Shown here piece after piece: positions 7,601 to 14,714 of a DNA stretch of 17,355 nucleotides. Position 1 is the first letter of the stretch; each line of letters begins with the position of its first letter. This stretch comes from an uncultured Bacilli bacterium (GTDB taxonomy: Bacteria > Bacillota_I > Bacilli_A > ML615J-28 > CAG-313), in assembly GCA_904501965.1 (NCBI GenBank), contig CAJGCS010000006.1, forward strand, positions 1 to 17,355. Reading direction: 5' to 3'. Position numbers and translations under genes: made by a program. Under the pieces are notes generated by a model that ran no database searches, had not been told where the DNA came from, and saw nothing but the letters and a program-made list of their open reading frames with translations.

Positions 7601-8588
7601 ATCGTGCTCCTTTCCTTATTATATATAAATATATAATTATAAGAATAATTGTTAAAATAGAACTTAGAAGTATATTTATTAAAAAATTAGAAACATTAAT
7701 ATTCATAATTATAAAACAAATAATAAAAATGGTTAATGTAAATAAGGCTTTATTAAATATATTTTCATTTGTAAAAAATGAAGATAAATTTAAATTAAAT
7801 GAAATTTTTAACAAAGTAAATGTAACAGTATTAATTAATATAATTATTGTGAAATGATCAATAAATTCTGGGCCTAAGAATGAATTAAGTGCAGTAAAGA
7901 ATGGATAGATATTTAAATTTAAATATTCTTTTGAATAATACAAATAATTTATAAAAATAAAAATTGAAGAAAAAATCATTGATATAATTGATGAAATACT
8001 TATACATTTTCTTATATTTGCATTATTGGATAAATTATTTAGATAAAAAGTAATTGGATCTAAAAGAATAAATAACATAGATAAAATTAAAAAAGTTCTA
8101 TTGTTTGTAATAAGGTTAAAATTTATATTATGTATAAGGTTAAAACTAGGCGTTGACGTGTTTAATAAAACAACAAAATTAAGTATAAAGACAATAATAA
8201 AAACTGTAGTAGCAATATCAAATATTATTATTTGCTTAAACGTACTTATTAAAAAACATATAAAAAGTAATAATAGTACAATTAATATAAAGCTATTGTT
8301 ATTGTAAAAATAATAAGATAGCAGCTTTGAAGAAAACCAAATTAGTAATACTGAAGATAACAATGAATATAAATTTAGAATAAAGATAATAAATTTATTT
8401 ATTGGTTCTTTTAAACTATACTTTGGTAAAAGAGAAAATAATATTAAAGAAAATATGCAAAGAATTATTGGAAGTAAAAAAGCAACATTTTCGTTAATTT
8501 TAAATGATAAATTATTAAGTATTAAAAAAGAATAAAAGTAGTACGATAAACAAGTATATAAGGATAAACTAATATTATTATTTTTCAT
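7569..8588 (-). CDS. Spore germination protein, GerB (GerAB) family permease
   Basis: A 339-residue, very hydrophobic protein with about ten predicted membrane segments, resembling the B subunit of GerA-type receptors, which belongs to the amino acid-polyamine-organocation transporter superfamily and holds the germinant binding site in studied receptors. The best family match is the NIYPFFTALNSFLGPEFIDHF stretch, which corresponds to the conserved YP-phi-x(n)-FIERLD element, with the aspartate kept. It is the first gene of the operon, with GAGGTC about six bases before the ATG. It is unusually rich in Asn, Ile, Leu, Phe and Ser and its DNA is the most AT-rich coding stretch in the window (some 60-base lines have only about 12% GC). 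Assignment rests on this motif, the topology and the gerA and gerC neighbours; without them it would be an unknown membrane protein. Confidence 0.72.
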   Translation of the reverse strand: MKNNNISLSLYTCLSYYFYSFLILNNLSFKINENVAFLLPIILCIFSLILFSLLPKYSLKEPINKFIIFILNLYSLLSSVLLIWFSSKLLSYYFYNNNSFILIVLLLLFICFLISTFKQIIIFDIATTVFIIVFILNFVVLLNTSTPSFNLIHNINFNLITNNRTFLILSMLFILLDPITFYLNNLSNNANIRKCISISSIISMIFSSIFIFINYLYYSKEYLNLNIYPFFTALNSFLGPEFIDHFTIIILINTVTFTLLKISFNLNLSSFFTNENIFNKALFTLTIFIICFIIMNINVSNFLINILLSSILTIILIIIYLYIIRKGARYANSEDKKIN

Positions 8589-8609
8589 AAAAAAGACCTC
8601 AATATATTG

Positions 8610-8725
8610 TTTGTTTGATTAGTAAAAAAATACAATAAACTTGTAAATAAATTTTTTTGTTTGAATAATAAATATAAGATATTTTTTCATATAATAAAAG
8701 ACTCATATAACAAATATTTGTTTGA
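8610..8725. repeat. Three direct copies of TTTGTTTGA upstream of the germination operon
   Basis: Identical nonamers start at 8610, 8656 and 8717 (spacings of 46 and 61 bases), all in the same orientation; read toward gerB they are TCAAACAAA. The rightmost copy overlaps the palindrome AACAAATATTTGTT at 8709-8722. They may be binding sites for a regulator of the ger operon or ssb, but in such AT-rich DNA chance is possible. Confidence 0.5.
8709..8722. promoter_or_regulatory. 14-base perfect palindrome, possible operator
   Basis: AACAAATATTTGTT is its own reverse complement. It lies between the two divergent transcription units and overlaps one of the three TTTGTTTGA copies. A dimeric regulator could bind it; no protein is identified. 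Confidence 0.4.
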
Positions 8726-8764
8726 CAAAGAACAATCTTTATTTTTTTTGGTTATTTTTGGAGT

Positions 8765-8793
8765 TTGTAATTAATTGTATTTAGCATTATACT
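8765..8793 (+). promoter_or_regulatory. Predicted sigma-A promoter of ssb
   Basis: TTGTAA at 8765-8770 and TATACT at 8788-8793 are separated by 17 bases. Transcription would begin near 8800, giving a leader of about 30 bases before the ssb start. The thyA promoter uses the same TTGTAA -35 sequence and spacing. Confidence 0.65.
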
Positions 8794-8800
8794 TTTAGAT

Positions 8801-8815
8801 GAAAATTTAATTTTC
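8801..8815 (+). promoter_or_regulatory. Short hairpin in the ssb leader
   Basis: GAAAAT and ATTTTC form a 6-base-pair stem around TTA. It begins at the predicted transcript start and ends five bases before the AGGAGG ribosome binding site (8820-8825). It could protect the 5' end of the message, but the stem is weak and AT-rich. Confidence 0.3.
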
Positions 8816-8829
8816 AGATAGGAGGATAT

Positions 8830-9201
8830 ATGTTAAATAATGTTGTGTTAGTTGGACGTTTAGTTGATGATCCAACAATTAAAGATTTTGATGGTGATTT
8901 TAAGGGAGCTTTTTTAACGCTTGCGATAAATCGTCCATTTAAGAATTACGAAAACAAAACCGAAACTGATTTTATTAGAGTTTGTATTTGGGAAGGGTTA
9001 GCGGAAAATGCATGCTCATATTGTCATAAGGGGGATGTTATTGGTATTAGGGGAAGACTTTCAATGCGAAAGACTGAGTATAGAGTAGCAGGAAGTGATG
9101 AAGTTAAAATGATTTCAACAATAGATGTTATTGGTGAAAAAATAGTATTTATATCTTCTTCAAAAAAGAAGAACAAAGAAAATACAGATTATGATGAATA
9201 A
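8830..9201 (+). CDS. ssb: Single-stranded DNA-binding protein, short form
   Basis: Binds single-stranded DNA in replication, repair or recombination. The 123-residue protein is nearly all OB-fold: it opens with MLNNVVLVGRLVDDP, continues with FLTLAINRPF and TDFIRVCIWEGLAENACSY, and has GDVIGIRGRLSMRKTEY, in the order and spacing of bacterial SSB. After residue 107 a short, lysine-rich tail ends in NTDYDE. The usual flexible linker and the DDDIPF-like tip that recruits partner enzymes are missing, so this resembles a secondary or SsbB-like form rather than the main replication SSB, which normally sits between rpsF and rpsR. The start is set by AGGAGG four bases upstream of the ATG, and a promoter lies before it. 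The gap to thyA (about 70 bases) carries a separate promoter. Chain length and the missing tip are read directly from the sequence; the secondary role is inference. Confidence 0.9.
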   Translation: MLNNVVLVGRLVDDPTIKDFDGDFKGAFLTLAINRPFKNYENKTETDFIRVCIWEGLAENACSYCHKGDVIGIRGRLSMRKTEYRVAGSDEVKMISTIDVIGEKIVFISSSKKKNKENTDYDE

Positions 9202-9221
9202 TATTTAAATATGTTTATGTT

Positions 9222-9250
9222 TTGTAAAATTATATTTTATTTGATATAAT
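9222..9250 (+). promoter_or_regulatory. Predicted sigma-A promoter of thyA-folA
   Basis: TTGTAA (9222-9227) and a perfect TATAAT (9245-9250) are separated by 17 bases. Transcription should start near 9257, leaving a leader of about 19 bases to the favoured thyA start. Confidence 0.8.
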
Positions 9251-9275
9251 ATAAAAAACAAAAGGAGAAATGCAT

Positions 9276-10154
9276 ATGAAACAATACTTAGAACTATGCG
9301 AAAAGGTATTAAAAGAAGGTTTAGAAAAAAGTGACCGTACAAATACAGGAACAGTTTCTTTGTTTGGTGCACAAATGCATTTCGACTTAAACGAAGGATT
9401 TCCTTTATTAACAACAAAAAGAGTTCATTTAAAATCAATTATTCATGAACTACTTTGGTTTATTAAAGGAGATACTAATATTAAGTATTTAGTTGATCGA
9501 GATGTTCGTATTTGGAATGAATGGCCTTATGAAGCTTTTAAAAAGTCAAGTGATTATAATGGCGAAACACTTGAAGAGTTCGTCGAAAAGATTAAGACCG
9601 ACGATGAGTTTGCAAAAAAACATGGTGATTTAGGCCCTGTTTATGGTAAACAATGGCGTGCGTTTGGAATAGGTGAACATACAGTTGATCAGCTTAAAAA
9701 CGTAATTGAACAAATTAGAACTAACCCTGATTCTAGAAGATTAATAGTTTGTGCATGGAATCCACTTGTTTTAGATCAAATGGCACTTCCACCATGCCAC
9801 TCACTTTTCCAATTTTATGTACAAGATAATAAATTATCATGTATGTTATATCAAAGATCAGCTGATTTATTCTTAGGTGTACCTTTTAATATTGCATCTT
9901 ATGCATTACTTACAATGATGGTTGCAAAAGTATGTAATTTAGGTCTAGGCAAGTTTGTTCATACAATTGGTGATGCTCACATTTATTCAAATCATTTTGA
10001 ACAAATTAATAAGCAACTTACAAGAACACCAAGACCTCTTCCAAAAATGTATATTGATAGAGATACTACAAATATTGAAGAGTTTGAATATGAAGATTTC
10101 CGTTTAGAAGGTTATGACCCTTACAAAGGAATTAAAGCAAAGGTGGCAGTATAA
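9276..10154 (+). CDS. thyA: Thymidylate synthase
   Basis: Converts dUMP to dTMP using methylene-tetrahydrofolate, which it oxidises to dihydrofolate. I choose the ATG at 9276 over the one at 9270: the GGAG at 9264-9267 is eight bases from 9276 but only two from 9270, and MKQYLELC fits the family. The protein is then 292 residues. Motifs seen are FPLLTTKRVHLKSIIHELLW near the start, the catalytic cysteine in LPPCHSLFQFYV (C174), the phosphate-binding RRLI and the folate and dUMP site DLFLGVPFNIASYA. Between YEAF and GDLGPVYGKQWR there is an insert of about 30 residues (around 88-117), as in Lactobacillus-type enzymes, which makes it longer than the E. coli enzyme (264 residues). Its stop overlaps the folA start by one base, so the two are expected to be translationally coupled, with FolA recycling the dihydrofolate product. 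Confidence 0.97.
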   Translation: MKQYLELCEKVLKEGLEKSDRTNTGTVSLFGAQMHFDLNEGFPLLTTKRVHLKSIIHELLWFIKGDTNIKYLVDRDVRIWNEWPYEAFKKSSDYNGETLEEFVEKIKTDDEFAKKHGDLGPVYGKQWRAFGIGEHTVDQLKNVIEQIRTNPDSRRLIVCAWNPLVLDQMALPPCHSLFQFYVQDNKLSCMLYQRSADLFLGVPFNIASYALLTMMVAKVCNLGLGKFVHTIGDAHIYSNHFEQINKQLTRTPRPLPKMYIDRDTTNIEEFEYEDFRLEGYDPYKGIKAKVAV

Positions 10155-10627
10155 TGATTTCGATGATTCTTGCAATGGATAAAAATAATCTTGTCGGTAA
10201 AGGAAATGATCTTCCTTGGCATTATCCGGACGATTTAAAATATTTTAAACAAGTAACTCTAAATAAAGATGTGCTTATGGGATATAATACTTATTTATCA
10301 ATCGTTAATAGACTTGGTAAACCTCTTCCAAAACGTGTTAATTATGTATTAACATATGTAAAAGAACTTCCTTTTGGTGGAATAGTAGTAAATGATTTAG
10401 AAGAGTTTTTAAAAAAATATGAATCAAGTGAAGAAGAATTATTTATTATCGGTGGTAAATCAGTATATGAAAGTCTTGCAAGTCGTGCTCAACGAATTTA
10501 TTTAACAAGAATAAATGAAGAACATGATGGCGATTTATATTTAAATTGTGTTGATTTTTCAAAATACAATCTTATTAGCCAAGATATTCAAGGTGTTTTA
10601 TCCTTTGAAATATATGAACTAAAATAA
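10154..10627 (+). CDS. folA: Dihydrofolate reductase
   Basis: Reduces dihydrofolate to tetrahydrofolate with NADPH, closing the thymidylate cycle driven by the upstream thyA. The 157-residue length matches the E. coli enzyme (159). LPWHYPDDLKYFK places the catalytic aspartate at D27; VLMGYNTY follows at 40-47, and FIIGGKSVY (97-105) is the conserved GG loop. Two differences from the common form stand out: the arginine-histidine pair that contacts the NADPH 2'-phosphate in E. coli (MGRHT) is MGYNT here, and there is a three-residue insertion before KPLPKR. The start ATG overlaps the thyA stop (TAATG). A strong terminator follows, so the thyA-folA unit ends here. No antibiotic-resistance conclusion is drawn from these changes. 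Confidence 0.95.
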   Translation: MISMILAMDKNNLVGKGNDLPWHYPDDLKYFKQVTLNKDVLMGYNTYLSIVNRLGKPLPKRVNYVLTYVKELPFGGIVVNDLEEFLKKYESSEEELFIIGGKSVYESLASRAQRIYLTRINEEHDGDLYLNCVDFSKYNLISQDIQGVLSFEIYELK

Positions 10628-10633
10628 GAAAAC

Positions 10634-10675
10634 AAAAGCAGTATGTAAGTTTTGTACATACTGCTTTTATTTTTA
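10634..10675 (+). terminator. Rho-independent terminator after folA
   Basis: A perfect 14-base-pair stem (AAAAGCAGTATGTA with TACATACTGCTTTT) closes a 7-base loop and is followed by ATTTTTATT. It starts seven bases after the folA stop. Confidence 0.93.
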
Positions 10676-10678
10676 TTA

Positions 10679-10707
10679 TTGCATTGTTTTTTAAAGTATG
10701 ATATAAT
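10679..10707 (+). promoter_or_regulatory. Predicted sigma-A promoter of pdp
   Basis: TTGCAT (10679-10684) and TATAAT (10702-10707) are 17 bases apart, and TGA directly before TATAAT makes an extended -10. The -35 element lies immediately after the folA terminator's T tract. The leader to the ATG at 10732 is short and contains AAGGAG at 10716-10721. Confidence 0.8.
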
Positions 10708-10731
10708 AAGTTATTAAGGAGATTATTTGCT

Positions 10732-12042
10732 ATGAGAATGGTAGATTTAATTATTAAAAAACGAGAAAAATTTGAATTAACAGAAGAAGAAATCAAATTC
10801 ATTATAGATGGATATGTAAAGAATGAAATTCCAGATTATCAAATGAGTTCATTTTTAATGGCAGTATTATTTAATGGTATGACTGAAAATGAACAATATC
10901 TTCTTACTAAAACTATGCTTGAAAGTGGCGAACAAATTGATTTGTCTAGTATTGAAGGTATTAAAGTTGATAAACATTCAACTGGTGGAGTTGGCGATAA
11001 AACAAGTTTAGTTGTTGCTCCGCTAGCTGCAGCATATGGAATTAAAATGGCTAAGATGAGTGGTAGAGGTTTAGGTCATACTGGTGGTACTCTTGATAAA
11101 CTAGAATCAATTCCTGGATTTACGATTGAAGTAGATTCTGAACATTTCTTTAAACAAGTAAATGAAATTGGACTTGCGATAATCGGACAAACTGCTGATA
11201 TTACACCTGCAGATAAAAAACTTTACGCACTTCGTGATGTTACAGGTACTATTGAATCAATTCCACTTATTGCATCATCAATTATGTCAAAAAAACTTGC
11301 AAGTGGTGCAAATCATATTGTACTTGATGTAAAGGTTGGTGCAGGTGCATTTATGAAAGATGTTGAAAGTGCAACAAAACTTGCAGAAGCAATGGTTAAA
11401 ATTGGTAAACTTGCAAATAGAGAAACTGTTGCAACACTTACAGACATGTCACAACCACTTGGATGTGCGGTTGGTAATTCTTTAGAAGTAATCGAAGCTA
11501 TTGAAACATTAAAAGGAAAAGGCCCTGAAGACTTTACAAACCTTTGTATTGAACTAACTGCAGAGATCTTATTAATCGCAGGTATTGCCAAAGATATCGA
11601 AGATGCAAAAGCATTAGCTGTAAAAGCAATGCATGATGGAAGTGGACTTGAAAAACTTCGTCAAATGATTATCCATCAAGGTGGTGATGGTAATGTTGTT
11701 GATGACTACTCTATTTTTAAAGAAGCAAGTGAAATTGTTGAACTTACTTATGATGGACAAAACAATCTTTATGTTGAATCAATTAATGCACTTGAAATTG
11801 GACAAGCTGCAATGATTCTTGGAGCTGGACGTCTTACAAAAGAAGATGTAATTGATCACTCTGTTGGTATCGTTATAAATAAAAAAGTCGGTGATACTTT
11901 AAATAATGGTGATTTAATTGCTACTATTTATTCAAATGGTAAAAACACTGAAGAATGTGTTAATAAAGTTTTAGATGCATATTTACTAACTAATGAAATT
12001 GTTAAGAAAGAGCCAATTGTTATTAAAACAGTTAGAGGGTAA
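10732..12042 (+). CDS. pdp: Pyrimidine-nucleoside phosphorylase
   Basis: Phosphorolyses thymidine, deoxyuridine and uridine to the base and (deoxy)ribose 1-phosphate. Its length of 436 residues is normal for the Bacillus-type Pdp (433-436). The opening MRMVDLIIKK matches the family, and the first ATG, ten bases after AAGGAG, is the better of two close starts. The hallmark blocks are KVDKHSTGGVGDKTS (about 78-92), where the lysine, histidine and serine contact phosphate and substrate, and SGRGLGHTGGTLDKLE (110-125). Dual specificity for uridine and thymidine is inferred from family membership; a narrow-specificity thymidine phosphorylase DeoA is the alternative, but the 436-residue length and start favour Pdp. 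It forms a transcription unit with mgtC, which begins four bases after its stop. Confidence 0.93.
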   Translation: MRMVDLIIKKREKFELTEEEIKFIIDGYVKNEIPDYQMSSFLMAVLFNGMTENEQYLLTKTMLESGEQIDLSSIEGIKVDKHSTGGVGDKTSLVVAPLAAAYGIKMAKMSGRGLGHTGGTLDKLESIPGFTIEVDSEHFFKQVNEIGLAIIGQTADITPADKKLYALRDVTGTIESIPLIASSIMSKKLASGANHIVLDVKVGAGAFMKDVESATKLAEAMVKIGKLANRETVATLTDMSQPLGCAVGNSLEVIEAIETLKGKGPEDFTNLCIELTAEILLIAGIAKDIEDAKALAVKAMHDGSGLEKLRQMIIHQGGDGNVVDDYSIFKEASEIVELTYDGQNNLYVESINALEIGQAAMILGAGRLTKEDVIDHSVGIVINKKVGDTLNNGDLIATIYSNGKNTEECVNKVLDAYLLTNEIVKKEPIVIKTVRG

Positions 12043-12045
12043 AAT

Positions 12046-12810
12046 ATGATAGAATTATTATTTCAACCAAATATTTTAAGTTTTACATCTGATATTAACA
12101 ACTATTTTAATGCAATTTCTCAAGAATTTCAGGCGTTAGGCGGATGGACTACGCTTATTTCCATATTATTTAAGATTGTTCTTGCTTGTATATTAGGTGC
12201 TGTTTTTGGCTTTGAAAGAGAAATTAAGAATAAACCTGCAGGTTATGTAACATTCTTATTAGTATCTCTTGGAAGCTGTTTGTTTGCGGTACTACAAACA
12301 ACTGCAGTTGCTCCTGATGCTACAGAAAAAACAAGAATTATTGCTCAAGTTGTATCTGGTGTTGGTTTCCTAGGTGCTGGTACAATTATGCATAATAAAG
12401 GAAGTGTAAAAGGTATAACTACTGCAGCTTTACTTTGGGTTTCTGCAAGTATTGGTTTACTTGTTGGAACTGGTGGTATTATTAACATTACAACTGCTAT
12501 TTTTGCAACAGTAATCGTTTATCCTCTTTCACTGCTTACAAGAAAACTTGGTAGTAAAATTGTTGGAGAAAGAAAAATTTACCGAATTTTTGTTATTTTT
12601 GAAGAAGAAAAAGAAAAAGATTTATATGAGATTATTGCCTCAAATGGTATTGCAGTAAATAAAACTTTCTTCCATAATAAAACTGAAATTGAAGGTAAGC
12701 ATTTTAAAGAAGTTTATATTTATATGAAGATATCTAAGAAAACTTCATATCAAGATTTACTTGATCATTTAGCTTCATATGATTGGATTAAGACAATTGA
12801 AAATGCATAA
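12046..12810 (+). CDS. MgtC/SapB family membrane protein
   Basis: A 254-residue member of the MgtC/SapB family, linked in other bacteria to survival at low magnesium and to membrane energetics rather than to direct Mg2+ transport. The N-terminal part (about 35-165) has four or five membrane segments with FGFEREIKNKPAGYVT (54-69), LLVSLGS (71-77) and VSGVGFLGAGTI (103-114), which are the family blocks. The usual family arginine in AGxRT is valine here (AGYVT). A soluble C-terminal part (about 177-254) with alternating strands looks like the ACT-like domain found in many members. The start ATG is six bases after AGAGGG, which overlaps the pdp stop, so it is likely cotranscribed with pdp although no shared function is evident. 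A two-way terminator follows. The exact substrate or partner is unknown. Confidence 0.88.
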   Translation: MIELLFQPNILSFTSDINNYFNAISQEFQALGGWTTLISILFKIVLACILGAVFGFEREIKNKPAGYVTFLLVSLGSCLFAVLQTTAVAPDATEKTRIIAQVVSGVGFLGAGTIMHNKGSVKGITTAALLWVSASIGLLVGTGGIINITTAIFATVIVYPLSLLTRKLGSKIVGERKIYRIFVIFEEEKEKDLYEIIASNGIAVNKTFFHNKTEIEGKHFKEVYIYMKISKKTSYQDLLDHLASYDWIKTIENA

Positions 12811-12838
12811 AAAAACACAGGTTAAAACCTGTGTTTTT
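12811..12838. terminator. Bidirectional terminator between mgtC and pepT
   Basis: AAAAACACAGG (12811-12821) pairs with CCTGTGTTTTT (12828-12838) around a TTAAAA loop. The flanks give runs of T on both strands. It begins one base after the mgtC stop and overlaps the pepT stop by two bases. Confidence 0.9.
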
Positions 12839-14057
12839 ATTTTTCAGAGATTATTTGAAGTAAATTATGAACTACTCTTACCATTGCTTTCATTTCATCA
12901 ACGTCAACATATTCGTAAGGTCCATGAAAATTTGCACCACCTGTACCAAGGTTAGGTGTAACAATTCCACCAAATGAAAGTCTTGCACCATCAGTACCTC
13001 CTCTGATTGGTTCAGTTTCAGGATTTAATCCACTCATAATTAAAGCTTCATTAATATATTCAAGTGCTTCGTGATGATTTAATACAATTTCTTTCATATT
13101 AAAATATGAGTCTGCAATTGTTAATTCAAATAAGTTTTCACCATATTTGCTATTTAAATATTCAGTAATACGTTTGAACTCTTCTTTTTGACTTTCAAAT
13201 TCTTTTAAATCATGATTTCTAATTATATATGCAAGAGTTGTTTCTTCAACATTACCACTCATACCATGTAAGTGGTTAAAACCTTCATATTTTTCTGTAT
13301 TTTCTGGAGTTTTATACACTGGTAACATGTTATGAAATTCCATACCAAGATGCATACTATTTATCATTTTTCCTTTAGCACTTCCTGGGTGGATTGATTT
13401 ACCGTGAATTTTAACAATTGCGCTTGCTGCATTAAAATTCTCATAGTTAATAATACTAGGATCATCACCATCAAGAGTATATGCTAAAGAGCAGTTATGT
13501 TGTTTGTAGTAGTCGAAGTTAAACTTTTCTGTACCTTCTCCGATTTCTTCGTCTGGAGTAAAAGTAATAATTATATTTGGATGTTCGATCATATCAATAT
13601 TACTTATTGCATCCATGATAATAGCAATACCAGCTTTATCATCTGCACCAAGTAATGTAGTACCATCAGTTGTGATTAGTTCATGTCCAAGTTGCTTATT
13701 AAGTCTTGGGAATTCTTTTGGATCAAGTTTAATGTTTAATTCTTCATTTACTGTAATTATGTTACCTGTATAAAAATCAATTATATTAGGCTTAACATTT
13801 TCACCACTTGCATCAGGAGCTGTATCCATATGAGCAATTAAACCAACTGTTTTATTTGAATCGCAGTTTGTTGGAATAAATGCATACACATAACAGTATT
13901 CATCAATAAATGCATTTGTAATTCCAAGTGAATGTAATTCTTCAACTAATAAATTACCAAGTGCGAATTCCTTTTTTGAACTAGGGTGAAGCCCACTAGA
14001 TGGATTAGATTGAGTATCTAAAGATACATATTTTAAAAATCTTTCTTTTATATTCAT
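12837..14057 (-). CDS. pepT: Peptidase T (tripeptide aminopeptidase)
   Basis: A zinc-dependent aminopeptidase of the M20 family that removes the N-terminal residue from tripeptides in the cytosol. The 406-residue length matches the family (about 408). Visible metal and catalytic residues are LIAHMDTAPD (H76, D78), LLGADDKAGIAI (D139/D140), the double glutamate of TPDEEIGEG (E170/E171), TLDGD (D196) and the C-terminal GANFHGPYEY histidine. RGGTDGARLS (with its arginine) is the substrate-binding block. On its own strand the start is preceded by AAGGAG, and the gene is nine bases downstream of mntP, so the two may be cotranscribed. It ends in a two-way terminator shared with mgtC. Confidence 0.96.
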   Translation of the reverse strand: MNIKERFLKYVSLDTQSNPSSGLHPSSKKEFALGNLLVEELHSLGITNAFIDEYCYVYAFIPTNCDSNKTVGLIAHMDTAPDASGENVKPNIIDFYTGNIITVNEELNIKLDPKEFPRLNKQLGHELITTDGTTLLGADDKAGIAIIMDAISNIDMIEHPNIIITFTPDEEIGEGTEKFNFDYYKQHNCSLAYTLDGDDPSIINYENFNAASAIVKIHGKSIHPGSAKGKMINSMHLGMEFHNMLPVYKTPENTEKYEGFNHLHGMSGNVEETTLAYIIRNHDLKEFESQKEEFKRITEYLNSKYGENLFELTIADSYFNMKEIVLNHHEALEYINEALIMSGLNPETEPIRGGTDGARLSFGGIVTPNLGTGGANFHGPYEYVDVDEMKAMVRVVHNLLQIISEK

Positions 14058-14066
14058 ATTTACTCC

Positions 14067-14684
14067 TTAATTAAAAAATAGATGTTCAATTAATATTTTA
14101 AGACCAAGTAATATTAAAATTATACCACCGATAATTTCTACTTTATTTCCAAGCTTATCTTTTAGTTTTGAACCAAGTTTATGCCCGAAGAAAACACCAA
14201 GTGCAGAAAATAAAAATGTCACAATTCCAATACATGCAACATTTACCCAAATGTTTTTTTCATCGGTTGCAATAGGAATTCCTGCTGCTAGTGCATCAAT
14301 AGATGTTGCAATAGCCATTCCTAGCATTACTTTAAAAGAAAAAGAAGAGTTTGCATTTTCATCGCCTTCTTTAAATGATTCATAAATCATTTTGCCACCA
14401 ATAAAACCAAGGGCAATAAATGCGATCCAGTGATCTAAGTCTTCAATAAAACTAACATTATCTCTAAGTAGTTTAAATAGAAAATATCCAATTAGAGGCA
14501 TTAATCCTTGGAAAATTCCAAACCAGGCACCACAAGAAAGTGAGTGCTTAAATGAAAATTTCTTTATCGCCATACCTTTGCTTAATGCAACGGAAAATGC
14601 ATCTAGTGATAATGTCAGTGCTAAAAGTATAACTTCAGCTGATATTAACAATAAGTCAATAAAGTTTATAGATGTGAGAAACAT
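14067..14684 (-). CDS. mntP: Manganese efflux pump, MntP family
   Basis: A 205-residue, six-segment membrane protein that exports Mn2+ and protects against manganese overload. The two-repeat structure is visible: LSLDAFSVALSKG (about 25-37) in the first half and SIDALAAGIPIA (128-139) in the second, each with the aspartate thought to line the metal path. DHWIAFIALGFIGGKMI (84-100) is the conserved middle block. The family norm is about 180-190 residues; the extra length is in the N-terminal segment and the loop around 104-116. The start is supported by AGGAGG four bases upstream on this strand. The tRNA-Leu gene lies only 30 bases upstream in the same direction with no terminator between, so cotranscription with it is plausible. 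No yybP-ykoY manganese riboswitch fits in that gap. Confidence 0.92.
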   Translation of the reverse strand: MFLTSINFIDLLLISAEVILLALTLSLDAFSVALSKGMAIKKFSFKHSLSCGAWFGIFQGLMPLIGYFLFKLLRDNVSFIEDLDHWIAFIALGFIGGKMIYESFKEGDENANSSFSFKVMLGMAIATSIDALAAGIPIATDEKNIWVNVACIGIVTFLFSALGVFFGHKLGSKLKDKLGNKVEIIGGIILILLGLKILIEHLFFN

Positions 14685-14714
14685 TATGCCTCCTTAACTA
14701 TTAATATAAAAAAA

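Larger units (their letters stand above)
8589..8829. other. Divergent intergenic region between gerB and ssb
   Basis: 241 bases, extremely AT-rich, separating the leftward germination operon from the rightward ssb gene. It contains three copies of TTTGTTTGA (8610-8618, 8656-8664, 8717-8725), a 14-base palindrome, a sigma-A-like promoter for ssb and a short leader hairpin, which are listed separately. A TTGACA at 8722-8727 has no matching -10 element. I could not find a convincing sigma-A, sigma-F or sigma-G promoter for the germination operon on the minus strand. No open reading frame of note is present. Confidence 0.7.

Noticed and set aside
8101..8307. 68-residue open frame on the plus strand inside gerB
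   Set aside because: Antisense to gerB, with no promoter or ribosome binding site; expected from AT-rich membrane-protein DNA.
8605..8660. Sigma-A or sigma-G promoter for the ger operon on the minus strand
   Set aside because: Candidates such as TTTACA with TACTAA, or TGTATT with CAATATA, match the consensus poorly and I could not choose one.
8722..8744. TTGACA at 8722-8727 as the -35 of an ssb promoter
   Set aside because: No -10 sequence lies at a workable distance; the TTGTAA/TATACT pair further down is better.
9205..9438. 77-residue minus-strand frame before and within thyA
   Set aside because: It is antisense to the thyA promoter and coding region, with no ribosome binding site.
14685..14714. 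yybP-ykoY manganese riboswitch before mntP
   Set aside because: The 30-base gap to the tRNA gene is too short to hold the element.
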